Shown here: positions 54,838 through 63,440 of the stretch, piece after piece
Position numbering within the stretch: position 1 is the stretch's first letter
Layout: each line of letters starts with the position of its first letter
NCBI RefSeq assembly: GCF_013388945.1
Contig: NZ_JACAEH010000021.1
Coordinates: forward strand, 95,309 to 159,308
Origin: Nitrososphaera sp.
GTDB lineage: Archaea > Thermoproteota > Nitrososphaeria > Nitrososphaerales > Nitrososphaeraceae
Direction of reading: 5' to 3'
DNA: 64,000 bases
The notes under the pieces: model-generated
What the model saw: the letters and a program-made list of their open reading frames with translations, nothing else
Databases searched by the model: none
Told to the model about the DNA's origin: nothing
Program-made: the position numbers and the translations under genes

Positions 54838-56870
54838 TGGTGACAGAGTTTTTCGACGCTATCAACGTCTGGCTGATATGGATACTGCCGTTTGCCGGCG
54901 CCGCCATAATCCCTGCGATAGCCAAGGGGAGCAAGAGCGCTCGCAACTACATAGCCGTGGGCTTTGCGCTTGCAAGCGCCGCGTCGGCTGCGACTCTGAT
55001 ACCGACGGCCCTTGCCGGCCACGAAGTGCACAGCCAGGTGTCGTGGATATCCGCGCTTGACCTGAAGGCAGGCGTGCTTGCCGACCCGCTGGCAATAATC
55101 ATGACCAACCTGGTCGCCTGGATCTCTTTCCTCATCATGGTATACTCGCTTGGCTACATGCACGGCGACCGCGATCTTACGCGGTACTGGTTTTTCATGC
55201 TCTTCTTCATAGGCTCGATGCAGCTTATCGTCATATCGGACAACCTGCTCATGGTCTTCTTTGGGTGGGAGGGCGTGGGCCTTGCGTCGTATGCGCTCAT
55301 CGGGTTCTGGTACCACGACAGGAAGAAGGACTACGTCGGAGTCGAGGGCCACCGCGCAGGCGGAATAGCAATGTGGACCGCGCCGACTCACGCCGGCATG
55401 AAGGCGTTCCTCATGACAAAGGCAGGCGACGTGATGATGCTTGCCGGCATGTTCTTGATATTTGCCTATGCAGGCACGTTCGGGTTCAAGGAGCTCCTTG
55501 CCGACCAAGGCTGGGCGCAGGCGATGGCTGCAGAGAACCTGCTCGTCCCTGCAGCGGTTTTGTTGTTTGGCGGCGCAGTTGGAAAATCGGCGCAGTTCCC
55601 GCTCAACGAGTGGCTCCTTGAGGCCATGACCGGCCCGACTTCTGTTTCAGCATTGATACACGCTGCGACGATGGTAAAGGCCGGCGTCTTCCTCGTTGCG
55701 AGGATAGGCCCGCTGTTCTTTGCGCTCTCGGCGCTCAACACGGGCCAGTTCTTTGAAGTGGTCGCATGGACGGGCGCGATAACCGCGTTCCTGCTTGCAA
55801 CCCAGGCGCTTGTAAGCCCCGAGATAAAGAAGGTGCTCGCCTATTCCACGGGCTCCCAGATAGGCTACATGATGATGGCCCTTGGCATCGCCGGCATCTC
55901 ACTAAACTACGTCGACGGCTACACCGCTGGCTTTTTCCACCTGATGAGCCACGCCATGTTCAAGGCATCGCTGTTCATGGGCGCAGGTGCAGTACTGCAT
56001 ACGGTGCATTCCCGCTTTATGACTGACATGGGCGGCCTGAAAAAGTACATGCCCAAGACGTACATGTTCATGCTGCTCGCTGCGTTGTCATTGGCAGGCG
56101 CCCCGCTCTTCACGTCGGGATTCTGGAGCAAGGACGCCATATTTGCAGCAGTGCTCGAGTCAGGATACTCGCAGGCGATGCCGCTCTTTATCATGGCAGT
56201 AGTAGTCGCAGTCATGACCGCGTTCTACACCTTCAGGATGATAGGCATGACCTTCTTTGGCGGCAAGAGCAAGCACGTCGAAAAGATAGAGCACGAGGGC
56301 CACCACGTCCACGAGGTGGGCGCGGTCATGTGGGTGCCCTTTGGCATACTTGCGGTTGCGACTATAATAGTGGGCGTCTCGGGCTTTTTGTTCGAAGAAC
56401 AGTTGCACCACCTGTTCGAGGAATATCTGGGCGAGTCGTTTGGCATCCACGAAGCAGCGCCTGCGACAGAGCGCGTGTTCCTCAACCTGAACCCGGTGGC
56501 AGCAGCCGCGTCGTTTGGCGCGTTCGGAGTCGGGGCGGCGCTTGGCTACGTGTTCTACATCGCACGCAAAGCCGACCCTGCGGCAATTGGCAGGAACATC
56601 GTCACCCGCGGAATCTGGACCTTCCTCTACAACAGGTGGTACCTGAACACCGCGCTTTACTGGGGCGGAGTCATCGGGCCTATGGCGATATACCGCTTCA
56701 TCTGGCGCTACTTTGAAAGCACTATAATCGACGGCATCAACCCTGCGTTCCAGGGCGCCATGACGTACATGTCGAGGTGGGTCAAGGGCAGCCAGACTGG
56801 AATTACCCAGACGTACCTGTTCGTGTTCGGGGCCGGCATCCTGATAGTGGTGATGCTCCTCCTCTTGTAG
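54837..56870 (+). CDS. nuoL: NADH-quinone oxidoreductase-like subunit L
   Basis: FFGWEGVGLASYALIGFWY; QFPLNEWLLEAMTGPTSVSALIHAATMVKAGVFL. Confidence 0.95.
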   Translation: MVTEFFDAINVWLIWILPFAGAAIIPAIAKGSKSARNYIAVGFALASAASAATLIPTALAGHEVHSQVSWISALDLKAGVLADPLAIIMTNLVAWISFLIMVYSLGYMHGDRDLTRYWFFMLFFIGSMQLIVISDNLLMVFFGWEGVGLASYALIGFWYHDRKKDYVGVEGHRAGGIAMWTAPTHAGMKAFLMTKAGDVMMLAGMFLIFAYAGTFGFKELLADQGWAQAMAAENLLVPAAVLLFGGAVGKSAQFPLNEWLLEAMTGPTSVSALIHAATMVKAGVFLVARIGPLFFALSALNTGQFFEVVAWTGAITAFLLATQALVSPEIKKVLAYSTGSQIGYMMMALGIAGISLNYVDGYTAGFFHLMSHAMFKASLFMGAGAVLHTVHSRFMTDMGGLKKYMPKTYMFMLLAALSLAGAPLFTSGFWSKDAIFAAVLESGYSQAMPLFIMAVVVAVMTAFYTFRMIGMTFFGGKSKHVEKIEHEGHHVHEVGAVMWVPFGILAVATIIVGVSGFLFEEQLHHLFEEYLGESFGIHEAAPATERVFLNLNPVAAAASFGAFGVGAALGYVFYIARKADPAAIGRNIVTRGIWTFLYNRWYLNTALYWGGVIGPMAIYRFIWRYFESTIIDGINPAFQGAMTYMSRWVKGSQTGITQTYLFVFGAGILIVVMLLLL

Positions 56871-56871
56871 G

Positions 56872-58395
56872 GTGATAGAAATGGTGGACCTGACATCTAC
56901 TCCAATACTCGTGACGGTGATACTGGGCGTGGTAGGCCTTGCCATACCCGCCATTGACGCCGGCAGGCGCGAGCGCGGCATCGACAGGAACAAGCTGTAC
57001 AGCGCAATAGCGTTTGGCGCGCTCGCAGTCGCCATGGGCATAGTCATCTTCAAGGTGTTCACCGGCGAGGTGCTACCTGCTGTCGCGTTCTCCGAAGGGG
57101 TGCTCGTGGACGACCTGTTCGGCTCGTTCTTTGCAATCGCCCTGTTGCTAGTGTCGCTCATGATGACCGCGTCGTCGTGGAACTACTGGAAGGGGCGCAG
57201 CAACCCGGCGGCGTACTACTCGCTCATCCTGCTTTCAAGCATCGGCATGGTGCTCATAGCGTATTCCACGGACCTTGTGATGCTGCTTGTCGCGTGGGAA
57301 TTGATGTCACTTCCTACTTATGCGCTTGCAGGCTTTGCCAAGCGCGACCCCGTGTCAAACGAGGCAGCAATAAAGTATTTCATGTTCGGCGCGCTCTCGT
57401 CGGCGCTCATCGTCTTTGCGATAGGACTTGTCTACGGCATGACAGGCACCACTAACATCGGCGACTCTGTCAGGGCAATGACAAACCTCGACGCGTCGAT
57501 GATGCCCGTCGGGCTTCTTGCAGTAGCACTGTTCATCGCGGGCTTTGGCTTCAAGATGGGCCTCGTGCCTTTCCACATGTGGCTCCCGGACGCCTACGAG
57601 GGCTCGCCTGCGACCATCGGCGGGCTTTTGGCCGCAGGAACAAAGAAGGCTGGCTTTGCAGCCGCGCTTCGAGTCATCGTGCTCGGCATGTTTGCCTTAA
57701 ACGCCGACTGGACGCTCACTCTTGCGATACTTGCGGTCTTTACGATGACGATTGGCAACATCGGTGCGATAATGCAGAGGAGCGTGCCGAGGATACTTGC
57801 CTACTCGTCGATTGCGCAGGCAGGGTACATCATGATAGGCATCGCACTTGCGCCCTATTCGGACCAGGCGCTTTCAGGCTCGCTCTTCCACATCATCAAC
57901 CACGCAGTCATGAAGTCTGCGGGATTCATCGCAGTCGCCGCAGTAGCGGTGGGGCTTTCCGCGTACAGCCTCGAAAAGTACCGCGGCCTTGCAAAGCGCA
58001 TGCCGATAACAGCTATAGTGCTTTCGATTTCACTGCTCTCGCTTGCAGGCGTGCCTCCGCTCAACGGATTCTGGAGCAAGCTGGTGCTCTTTGGCGCTGC
58101 TATAAACGCCGGCCCGCTTGTAGAGTGGGGCCCGTGGCTTGCAATCGCGGGAGTTCTGAACAGCGCGCTCTCGCTTGGCTACTACGCCTGGATAATGAGA
58201 AAGATGTACATGGAAGAGGGGCCGGACATGAGCAAAGTCAAAGAACCGCGCGCAATAGTGGCGGTGCTCGTGTTTGCACTCGTGTTCATGGTGGGCTTTG
58301 GCATCTGGCACGCTCCGTTGCTGGAATTTGCGTCGCAGGCCGTTCCCGACCTGAGCTTTATGAGCGGTGCTGCGCCCGGGCCTCTTGGCAGGTAG
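56872..58395 (+). CDS. nuoN: NADH-quinone oxidoreductase-like subunit N
   Basis: VAWELMSLPTYALAGF; VPFHMWLPDAYEGSPATIGGLLAAGTKKAGFAA. Confidence 0.95.
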   Translation: MIEMVDLTSTPILVTVILGVVGLAIPAIDAGRRERGIDRNKLYSAIAFGALAVAMGIVIFKVFTGEVLPAVAFSEGVLVDDLFGSFFAIALLLVSLMMTASSWNYWKGRSNPAAYYSLILLSSIGMVLIAYSTDLVMLLVAWELMSLPTYALAGFAKRDPVSNEAAIKYFMFGALSSALIVFAIGLVYGMTGTTNIGDSVRAMTNLDASMMPVGLLAVALFIAGFGFKMGLVPFHMWLPDAYEGSPATIGGLLAAGTKKAGFAAALRVIVLGMFALNADWTLTLAILAVFTMTIGNIGAIMQRSVPRILAYSSIAQAGYIMIGIALAPYSDQALSGSLFHIINHAVMKSAGFIAVAAVAVGLSAYSLEKYRGLAKRMPITAIVLSISLLSLAGVPPLNGFWSKLVLFGAAINAGPLVEWGPWLAIAGVLNSALSLGYYAWIMRKMYMEEGPDMSKVKEPRAIVAVLVFALVFMVGFGIWHAPLLEFASQAVPDLSFMSGAAPGPLGR

Positions 58396-58424
58396 ATTAT
58401 TAGTCCAGACTGCGAACTAGTACC

Positions 58425-58970
58425 GTGTCAGAGCCTGTCACTGTAATCGTAACCAGAACTGCCAAGGCCGGCAAGCTGGCCGAGTTTGAGCGGTGGATGG
58501 AAGGCATCATCCACGCCGCCATGCAGTTTGAGGGCTTTATGGGCATAAACGTGATTAGGCCACAGGACCCCACCCGGCCAGAGTACGTCATCATCTTCCG
58601 CTTTGACACCTACGAGAACCTGGCAAAGTGGGAAAACTCTGAAGTGCGCCGGGAATGGGCGGAGAAGAGCCGTGCAGTGGTCGAAGGCGAGGCCAAAATA
58701 GAGCGCAGGACAGGCCTGGAATTCTGGTTCACGCCAAGGCCGGGCTTGCCGGCGCCGCCGAGGCACAAGATGGCAATCGTGCTCGTCGCGGTCCTCTCGT
58801 CGCTTCTGGCAACAGTGGTGCCCCTGATTCAACTTGCGATGCAGGACCTGCACCCTGCCCTAAGGCTCGTCATAGGCGTCGCAATAATGGTGCTCCTCAT
58901 GACATACGTCGTGATGCCAGCTGTCACCAGAATCTTGCGTCCGTGGCTGTACAAGAAAGAATTTCTCTAG
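58425..58970 (+). CDS. ABM-type (antibiotic biosynthesis monooxygenase) domain fused to two C-terminal TM helices
   Basis: VTVIVTRTAKAGKLAEFERWMEGIIHAAMQFEGFMGINVIRP; C-terminal TM pair. Confidence 0.85.
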   Translation: MSEPVTVIVTRTAKAGKLAEFERWMEGIIHAAMQFEGFMGINVIRPQDPTRPEYVIIFRFDTYENLAKWENSEVRREWAEKSRAVVEGEAKIERRTGLEFWFTPRPGLPAPPRHKMAIVLVAVLSSLLATVVPLIQLAMQDLHPALRLVIGVAIMVLLMTYVVMPAVTRILRPWLYKKEFL

Positions 58971-59857
58971 ATCTGCACCGACGCAAGGTCGGTCAAAAGC
59001 TCAAGGTGGCGCACGGTGCTTCCTGCGCCGCGCACCTTTTTCAGCTCCTCCTTTGCCTTTGCAGAGTACGACTTGTACAGCTTTTCCATCCTGTCCACAA
59101 ACTCTGCTGACTTGTCGTTCTGCTTTACAAGCATGTTGAACAGCTTGTCCTCGTTGTTCCAGTCTATCAAGTCGTCGTGTATCTGGTACGCGACGCCCAG
59201 GAGCTGGCCGAAAGACGTCATTGCGCGCACCTGCTCCTCGGTGCCCTCGCCCAGGATGGCGCCTATTCTTGCCGACGCCCGAAAGAGCGACGCGGTCTTG
59301 TGCTCCAGCACCTTGATGTAGTCGTCCTCGGTTATCTGCGGGGCCTTGTTGAGGCGTATCTCCATCATCTCGCCCTCGCTCATGCGCGTGGCCGCGTTTG
59401 AAAGCTCGTTTACCACAAGCGGGTTTTTCAGCTTCGAGCCGATGTCAAGTATGACCCCGAGCACGAAATCAGCGGTCAGTATGCTGCTGTTGTAGCCGTA
59501 TTTCACATGAAAAGACGGCTTGCCCCTGCGCGTGTTCTCCTCGTCGATGATGTCGTCGTGGATTATGGATTCAGTGTGCAGGAGCTCGATTGCCGAAGCT
59601 GCCATGTACGAGTCGCCGTTTGCCTTCTTGCCGGAAATGGCTTCAGCCGACAGCACAAGGATGAGCGGCCTTATGCGCTTGCCGCCCTCGCAGGCGTAGC
59701 GCAGTGGCGCGTGGAACTCGGACCACGAGTAGAGGTCAAGCTCGCGCTTTAGCGCGTCCTCGATGTGGGCGAGGTACTCGCCGCAAAAGTCAGTCAACGG
59801 GTTGGCCTCTATGTTTCTCCTGCCCAAAAGCCAGCTTCTTCCTTGAGGGTAGTCCAT
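58967..59857 (-). CDS. Polyprenyl (geranylgeranyl) diphosphate synthase
   Basis: GGKRIRPLILVLSAEA, HDDIIDEENTRRGKPSFH, second DDLIDW. Confidence 0.95.
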   Translation of the reverse strand: MDYPQGRSWLLGRRNIEANPLTDFCGEYLAHIEDALKRELDLYSWSEFHAPLRYACEGGKRIRPLILVLSAEAISGKKANGDSYMAASAIELLHTESIIHDDIIDEENTRRGKPSFHVKYGYNSSILTADFVLGVILDIGSKLKNPLVVNELSNAATRMSEGEMMEIRLNKAPQITEDDYIKVLEHKTASLFRASARIGAILGEGTEEQVRAMTSFGQLLGVAYQIHDDLIDWNNEDKLFNMLVKQNDKSAEFVDRMEKLYKSYSAKAKEELKKVRGAGSTVRHLELLTDLASVQI

Positions 59858-59917
59858 TCCGTGACCATATTAATTTACTGCTTGGCAGGAAAAGTGCCCA
59901 GGAAAGGTCATTTCAAG

Positions 59918-60151
59918 TTAGCCCTTGAACCCGACCATCGTGTCGGTGTTCAGCAGGTTCCCGAGCCCTCTTATCGCAGATATCGCGGCGGTGAATTTCT
60001 CGACAGAATCTGACTCTATCTTGGCTACAAGCTGGTACGTCTTGTCCAGCTTGTATGCGTACGAAACAGCCGGCACCTCTCTAATCTTTTTCAAGAGCTC
60101 GTCTTGCCGGCCTTCAACACACTCGATGAACATGAACCCTACCGGTATCAA
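59918..60151 (-). CDS. Lrp/AsnC ligand-binding (RAM) domain protein, stand-alone
   Basis: GFMFIECVEGRQDELLKKIREVPAVSYAYKLDKTYQLVAKIES, no HTH. Confidence 0.85.
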   Translation of the reverse strand: MIPVGFMFIECVEGRQDELLKKIREVPAVSYAYKLDKTYQLVAKIESDSVEKFTAAISAIRGLGNLLNTDTMVGFKG

Positions 60152-60197
60152 CCCAGCCGTGTAGAAATCTCATCGAATTTTAGTGCTTCTAAGGAAA

Positions 60198-60276
60198 TGG
60201 TGCTCCGGCCGGGATTTGAACCCGGGATCTGCGACTCGAAAGGCCACAATGCTTGACCGGACTACACCACCGGAGC
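60198..60276 (-). tRNA. tRNA-Glu (TTC), CCA encoded
   Basis: Acceptor GCTCCGG/CCGGAGC + ACCA; loop CTTTCGA; T-arm CCCGGGTTCAAATCCCGG. Confidence 0.93.
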
Positions 60277-60357
60277 ACTTGCGATTTGAGCGTTCCTGTT
60301 CACATAAAATCCTTACCTTTGAAAACGTTTTATTACGGCGCCTGAATTGTGTACCGC

Positions 60358-61017
60358 ATGGAAAACAGTCTTGTCGAGAGGATCGACGCCGAGGTTGAAA
60401 AGCGCAGCCTGCTAAAGCACCCGTTCTACCAGATGTGGTCGGAGGGCAAGCTTACAGTCGATCACCTGCAGGGCTACTCCAAGGAATACTTCCAGCTCGT
60501 AAAGGCAGTCCCAACCTTTGTCCAGAACATCGCGTCTTTCAACACCGACGCTACCATTGCCCCGGAAATAGAGGGCAACATGAAGGAGGAGTCGGAGCAC
60601 GTCGAGCCGTGGACCCGGTTTGCAAGAGCCCTGGGCGTCCCGCTTGACGAGCTGACAAACTATGCCGGCGCTTCCAAAACAAACGAGGCTGTGGCGAAAA
60701 TCATGGCGCTCTCAAGGGGCTCGTTTGAAGAGGCAGTGGCAGCAATGTACGCCTTCGAGTCTGAACTGCCAAAGATAAGCCGGAGCAAGATAGATGGCCT
60801 TGTAAAGTTCTACGGCCTTGACGGCAAGGACGCGCTGAACTACTTTGAGATCCATGAAGAGGCCGACATCCGACACGCGCAGACCTGGCGCAGCATACTG
60901 GCCTCGCTTCCCGCAGACAGGCAGGAAAGGGCGTTTGCCGCGGCGGTCGAGTCGCTCAAGGCGCAAAACCTTCTGCTTGATTCGGTGCAGGAAAAATACG
61001 TCGGCGTCTATTGCTGA
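60358..61017 (+). CDS. TenA/PqqC-like (CADD/heme-oxygenase-like fold) protein
   Basis: HPFYQMWSEGKLTVDHLQGYSKEYFQLVKAVPTFV...NMKEESEHVEPWTRFARALGV...HEEADIRHAQTW. Confidence 0.85.
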   Translation: MENSLVERIDAEVEKRSLLKHPFYQMWSEGKLTVDHLQGYSKEYFQLVKAVPTFVQNIASFNTDATIAPEIEGNMKEESEHVEPWTRFARALGVPLDELTNYAGASKTNEAVAKIMALSRGSFEEAVAAMYAFESELPKISRSKIDGLVKFYGLDGKDALNYFEIHEEADIRHAQTWRSILASLPADRQERAFAAAVESLKAQNLLLDSVQEKYVGVYC

Positions 61018-61058
61018 ACAAACCTTTATACATACTAGTCAGAATTTTTGCATTGCGT

Positions 61059-61136
61059 GGGCCCATAGCTCAGCCTGGTTAGAGCGACCGGCTCATAACC
61101 GGTCGGCCAAGGGTCCGAATCCCTTTGGGCCCACCA
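61059..61136 (+). tRNA. tRNA with CAT anticodon (elongator Met or Ile2), CCA encoded
   Basis: Acceptor GGGCCCA/TGGGCCC + ACCA; anticodon loop CTCATAA in CCGG/CCGG stem. Confidence 0.93.
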
Positions 61137-61149
61137 TTGTCCACGCTTC

Positions 61150-61320
61150 CTAATGGCGCTTCTCTACCCTTACAAAACTGTCAAGTATCTTCTGGGCGTT
61201 CTGCGGCTGGGCCCGGAGCACTTCCCTCATTATGGTCTGCACCTGTTCAAGGTTGTAGTAATACTCGCCTTTCTTGAACCAGATGTCGCCTTTGAGGTTG
61301 AAAAGCTCGTGGACTTGCAC
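61150..61320 (-). CDS. Small ORF (56 aa, MQVHELFNLKGDIWFKKGEYYYNLEQVQTIMREVLRAQPQNAQKILDSFVRVEKRH)
   Basis: Complete GTG ORF with protein-like composition; below ORF-track cutoff. Confidence 0.55.
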   Translation of the reverse strand: MQVHELFNLKGDIWFKKGEYYYNLEQVQTIMREVLRAQPQNAQKILDSFVRVEKRH

Positions 61321-61392
61321 GCAGAAAAATCAGGGCCGCTATTTATTGTCATGATCACTTTTCTCCATCCTGAAAATCCGCCCGGTTCCACA

Positions 61393-61767
61393 TCAGAGAA
61401 ACTTTATCCTGAGCGACTTTATCCTCCTGACATGGCCGTCGCCCTTCTTGCCCTCTCCAGCCTCTTTTACGAAATTGAAGGTGAACCTGCCCCGCAAGGT
61501 GGTCCCGCGCTCAAACGTGACCAGAGCGGTTGTTTCGTCGTCGCTGCCGTCTTCAAACCTGATATCACGCTTTAGACCGGCATTTGCCATGAGGACAATC
61601 TTGAGAAAGCTCTCTATTGCCTCCTTGCCGCGCAGCCCTTCTTTCTCGTTGCTGAAAGGCTCGTACACCACCGGCTCGTCGTCGGTAAACAGGTCGAGGA
61701 TGCCGTCTGCATCCTTCTTTGTTATCAGGTCAAAATAGCGGCGGACTGTCTCCTGCCCCGTCAGCAT
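61393..61767 (-). CDS. SnoaL/NTF2-like family protein
   Basis: ETVRRYFDLITKKDADGILDLFTDDEPVVYEPFSNEKEGLRGKEAIESFLK. Confidence 0.88.
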   Translation of the reverse strand: MLTGQETVRRYFDLITKKDADGILDLFTDDEPVVYEPFSNEKEGLRGKEAIESFLKIVLMANAGLKRDIRFEDGSDDETTALVTFERGTTLRGRFTFNFVKEAGEGKKGDGHVRRIKSLRIKFL

Positions 61768-61849
61768 TGACTCTACACCTGTCTCCTAGGTGCCATCCTG
61801 AAGAATACACCGCGACGCGACGGATTGTTTTATTCTATTTAAGGAGGGT

Positions 61850-61861
61850 GTGTACAGTGCA
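61850..61861 (-). promoter_or_regulatory. Motif copy TGCACTGTACAC, 6 nt upstream of CTTAAATAG (for 61393..61767)
   Basis: Direct match to the amoA-promoter motif. Confidence 0.7.
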
Positions 61862-61908
61862 CGGCAAGAATTGGGAGCCCGCGTCTAGTGTCGAATGCAG
61901 GTCTGCCA

Positions 61909-61920
61909 TGCAGTGTACAC
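61909..61920 (+). promoter_or_regulatory. Motif copy TGCAGTGTACAC, 6 nt upstream of CTTAAGTG (toward 62062)
   Basis: Identical to the amoA-upstream 12-mer. Confidence 0.7.
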
Positions 61921-62061
61921 GCGCTGCTTAAGTGCAATGAGACGCAAGCCGGCAGAGTAGGCAGATAGACATGGTGCAACTGGCCCTGCCCCGCGGCTCT
62001 CTTCTCCCAATGGCCGGCCGCTCTATGTGGGCAGGGCCCTCCACCTCGACTGTCCTGGGAT

Positions 62062-62445
62062 GTGCAAACTTTGTTGTCTGAGTTTTGCAGGCAGGTCCTC
62101 GAGCTTGACCCCGGCATAAGGTTTGCAGGAGTCGCCAACAAAAATGGCCGGCTTGCAGCCGCGCGGTACCGCAAGGGCGTGGTTCCGCTGCTAGACAAGA
62201 GCCGGCTAGAGCTCTCAGTCGTCCAGTCGGCAATCAGGTTCAATACAAGGGAAAGCTTTGAGCAGGAGCTTGGAAAGGCGCTTTATACGATAACGACCTA
62301 TGAAAGAGTGAAGCGGGCCACCGTCCCCATCCACGACGACAAGAAAAGGCTGCTCTTGGTTTCGTTTGACATAACTGCAAGGCCGGGTCCCATCATAAGA
62401 AAAAAGATACTGCCGCTCATAGAAGAAAAACTCCGCGGGGCCTGA
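62062..62445 (+). CDS. Thaumarchaeal conserved hypothetical, paralogue of 22316..22696
   Basis: LSEFCRQVLELDPGIRFAGVANKNGRLAAARYRKGV aligns by eye with 22316 ORF. Confidence 0.75.
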   Translation: MQTLLSEFCRQVLELDPGIRFAGVANKNGRLAAARYRKGVVPLLDKSRLELSVVQSAIRFNTRESFEQELGKALYTITTYERVKRATVPIHDDKKRLLLVSFDITARPGPIIRKKILPLIEEKLRGA

Positions 62446-62453
62446 TTTTGCAA

Positions 62454-62465
62454 CGCACTGTACAC
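62454..62465 (+). promoter_or_regulatory. Motif copy CGCACTGTACAC, 6 nt upstream of GATAAATAAT (for 62497)
   Basis: 10/12 identity to the amoA-upstream 12-mer, same spacing to TATA. Confidence 0.7.
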
Positions 62466-62496
62466 TTGGTGGATAAATAATCAGCTGCACAATCGC

Positions 62497-62703
62497 ATGG
62501 CGATGGGCAGAATAAACGGCGAAAACGTCGCAGGCGCGGCGTTCCTTGTCTTTTCAGGACTGTTTCTTGCGGCAAGCATGGTAAACCCCGTGATCGCCTC
62601 TGTGAGGGTGGTCTTTTACGTGCTGGTCGCGGCAGGCATAGCTCTCCTGTTCCTTGGCTACAGGACCTACCGGCACGAGCAGCAGGTCGCAGTGATAGAA
62701 TGA
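62497..62703 (+). CDS. Small two-TM membrane protein (68 aa)
   Basis: Two hydrophobic segments; own promoter. Confidence 0.7.
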   Translation: MAMGRINGENVAGAAFLVFSGLFLAASMVNPVIASVRVVFYVLVAAGIALLFLGYRTYRHEQQVAVIE

Positions 62704-62785
62704 TTTTAAAATGCACTGAAATTCCTTGCAGAGAATTACAATGCAGTCTCACTTTTTATTAACATGCTCCCGGGCAAGCCCTGAC

Positions 62786-63130
62786 ATGTCCATCGAAGTT
62801 GTAAAAGCTTATGATGAAGTCGTCGCGCAGCTGCAGGAAAGACACAGAAACGTCGACCCGTTCCTGCTGTTAAAATCGTCGATGCTCACGCGCAAATACC
62901 CCCAAGAGAAAAAGCAGAGGTTCTGGCTGAGCGTCCAGTACCAGCACGATGCAAGCGAGGAAGAGGTATCGCGCAGGATACAGCACATGGTCGGCCTGAT
63001 ACCTGTAAGCCACGGCCACGGGCGCTATGAGATAGTGCTTCAGACCGGTCTTGACACCGTGCTTGCGATGGCGAGCCTTGACGGCATCGACACTGTCGCA
63101 GGCGAGGTCTACCCGAACGCGTACGGCTAG
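62786..63130 (+). CDS. Conserved hypothetical protein upstream of amoA
   Basis: Start reset to ATG 62786; MSIEVVKAYDEVVAQLQERHRNVDPFLLLKSSMLTRKY. Confidence 0.72.
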   Translation: MSIEVVKAYDEVVAQLQERHRNVDPFLLLKSSMLTRKYPQEKKQRFWLSVQYQHDASEEEVSRRIQHMVGLIPVSHGHGRYEIVLQTGLDTVLAMASLDGIDTVAGEVYPNAYG

Positions 63131-63333
63131 TCGTCTTCTCTGCGCGTCACGCCTATCACAAGAAAGTCGCGCAGCTCCAGGTCCACGCGCTTGCCTATCA
63201 GGGGCCTGAGCTTGCCGAGGTTTACTTCTTTTTCGCACTCATAGTCTTCCTCCACGGATCTGCGGAGGATCCTTACAGTCTTGCTTTTTGCGTCGACTGA
63301 AACCAGCCTGCCTCTTGCGCCTGAAAGTATCAT
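63127..63333 (-). CDS. Small basic beta-rich hypothetical protein (68 aa)
   Basis: MILSGARGRLVSVDAKSKTVRILRRSVEEDYECEKEVNLGKLRPLIGKRVDLELRDFLVIGVTRREDD; divergent from amoA. Confidence 0.65.
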   Translation of the reverse strand: MILSGARGRLVSVDAKSKTVRILRRSVEEDYECEKEVNLGKLRPLIGKRVDLELRDFLVIGVTRREDD

Positions 63334-63392
63334 GCGTCATGCGCTGGAAGAGCCGGAATAAAGCCTTAACAGATGTGAAGGGAAAAATGCAA

Positions 63393-63404
63393 TGCAGTGT
63401 ACAC
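63393..63404 (+). promoter_or_regulatory. Motif copy TGCAGTGTACAC upstream of amoA, 6 nt before CTTATATTG
   Basis: Same 12-mer and TATA spacing as three neighbouring promoters. Confidence 0.72.
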
Positions 63405-63440
63405 CCGCAACTTATATTGTACCTTCCGGCGGAAGAGGTA

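Noticed and set aside
56160-57161. 333-aa minus-strand ORF antisense to nuoL/nuoN
   Set aside because: Spans the junction of two well-supported genes; Ser/Pro/Thr-rich shadow composition
57579-58403. 274-aa alternate-frame ORF inside nuoN
   Set aside because: Shadow frame; nuoN is the true coding frame
60358-61017. Functional PQQ or thiamine biosynthesis assignment for the TenA/PqqC-like gene
   Set aside because: Fold family is recognisable but no pathway neighbours are present, so no specific function is claimed
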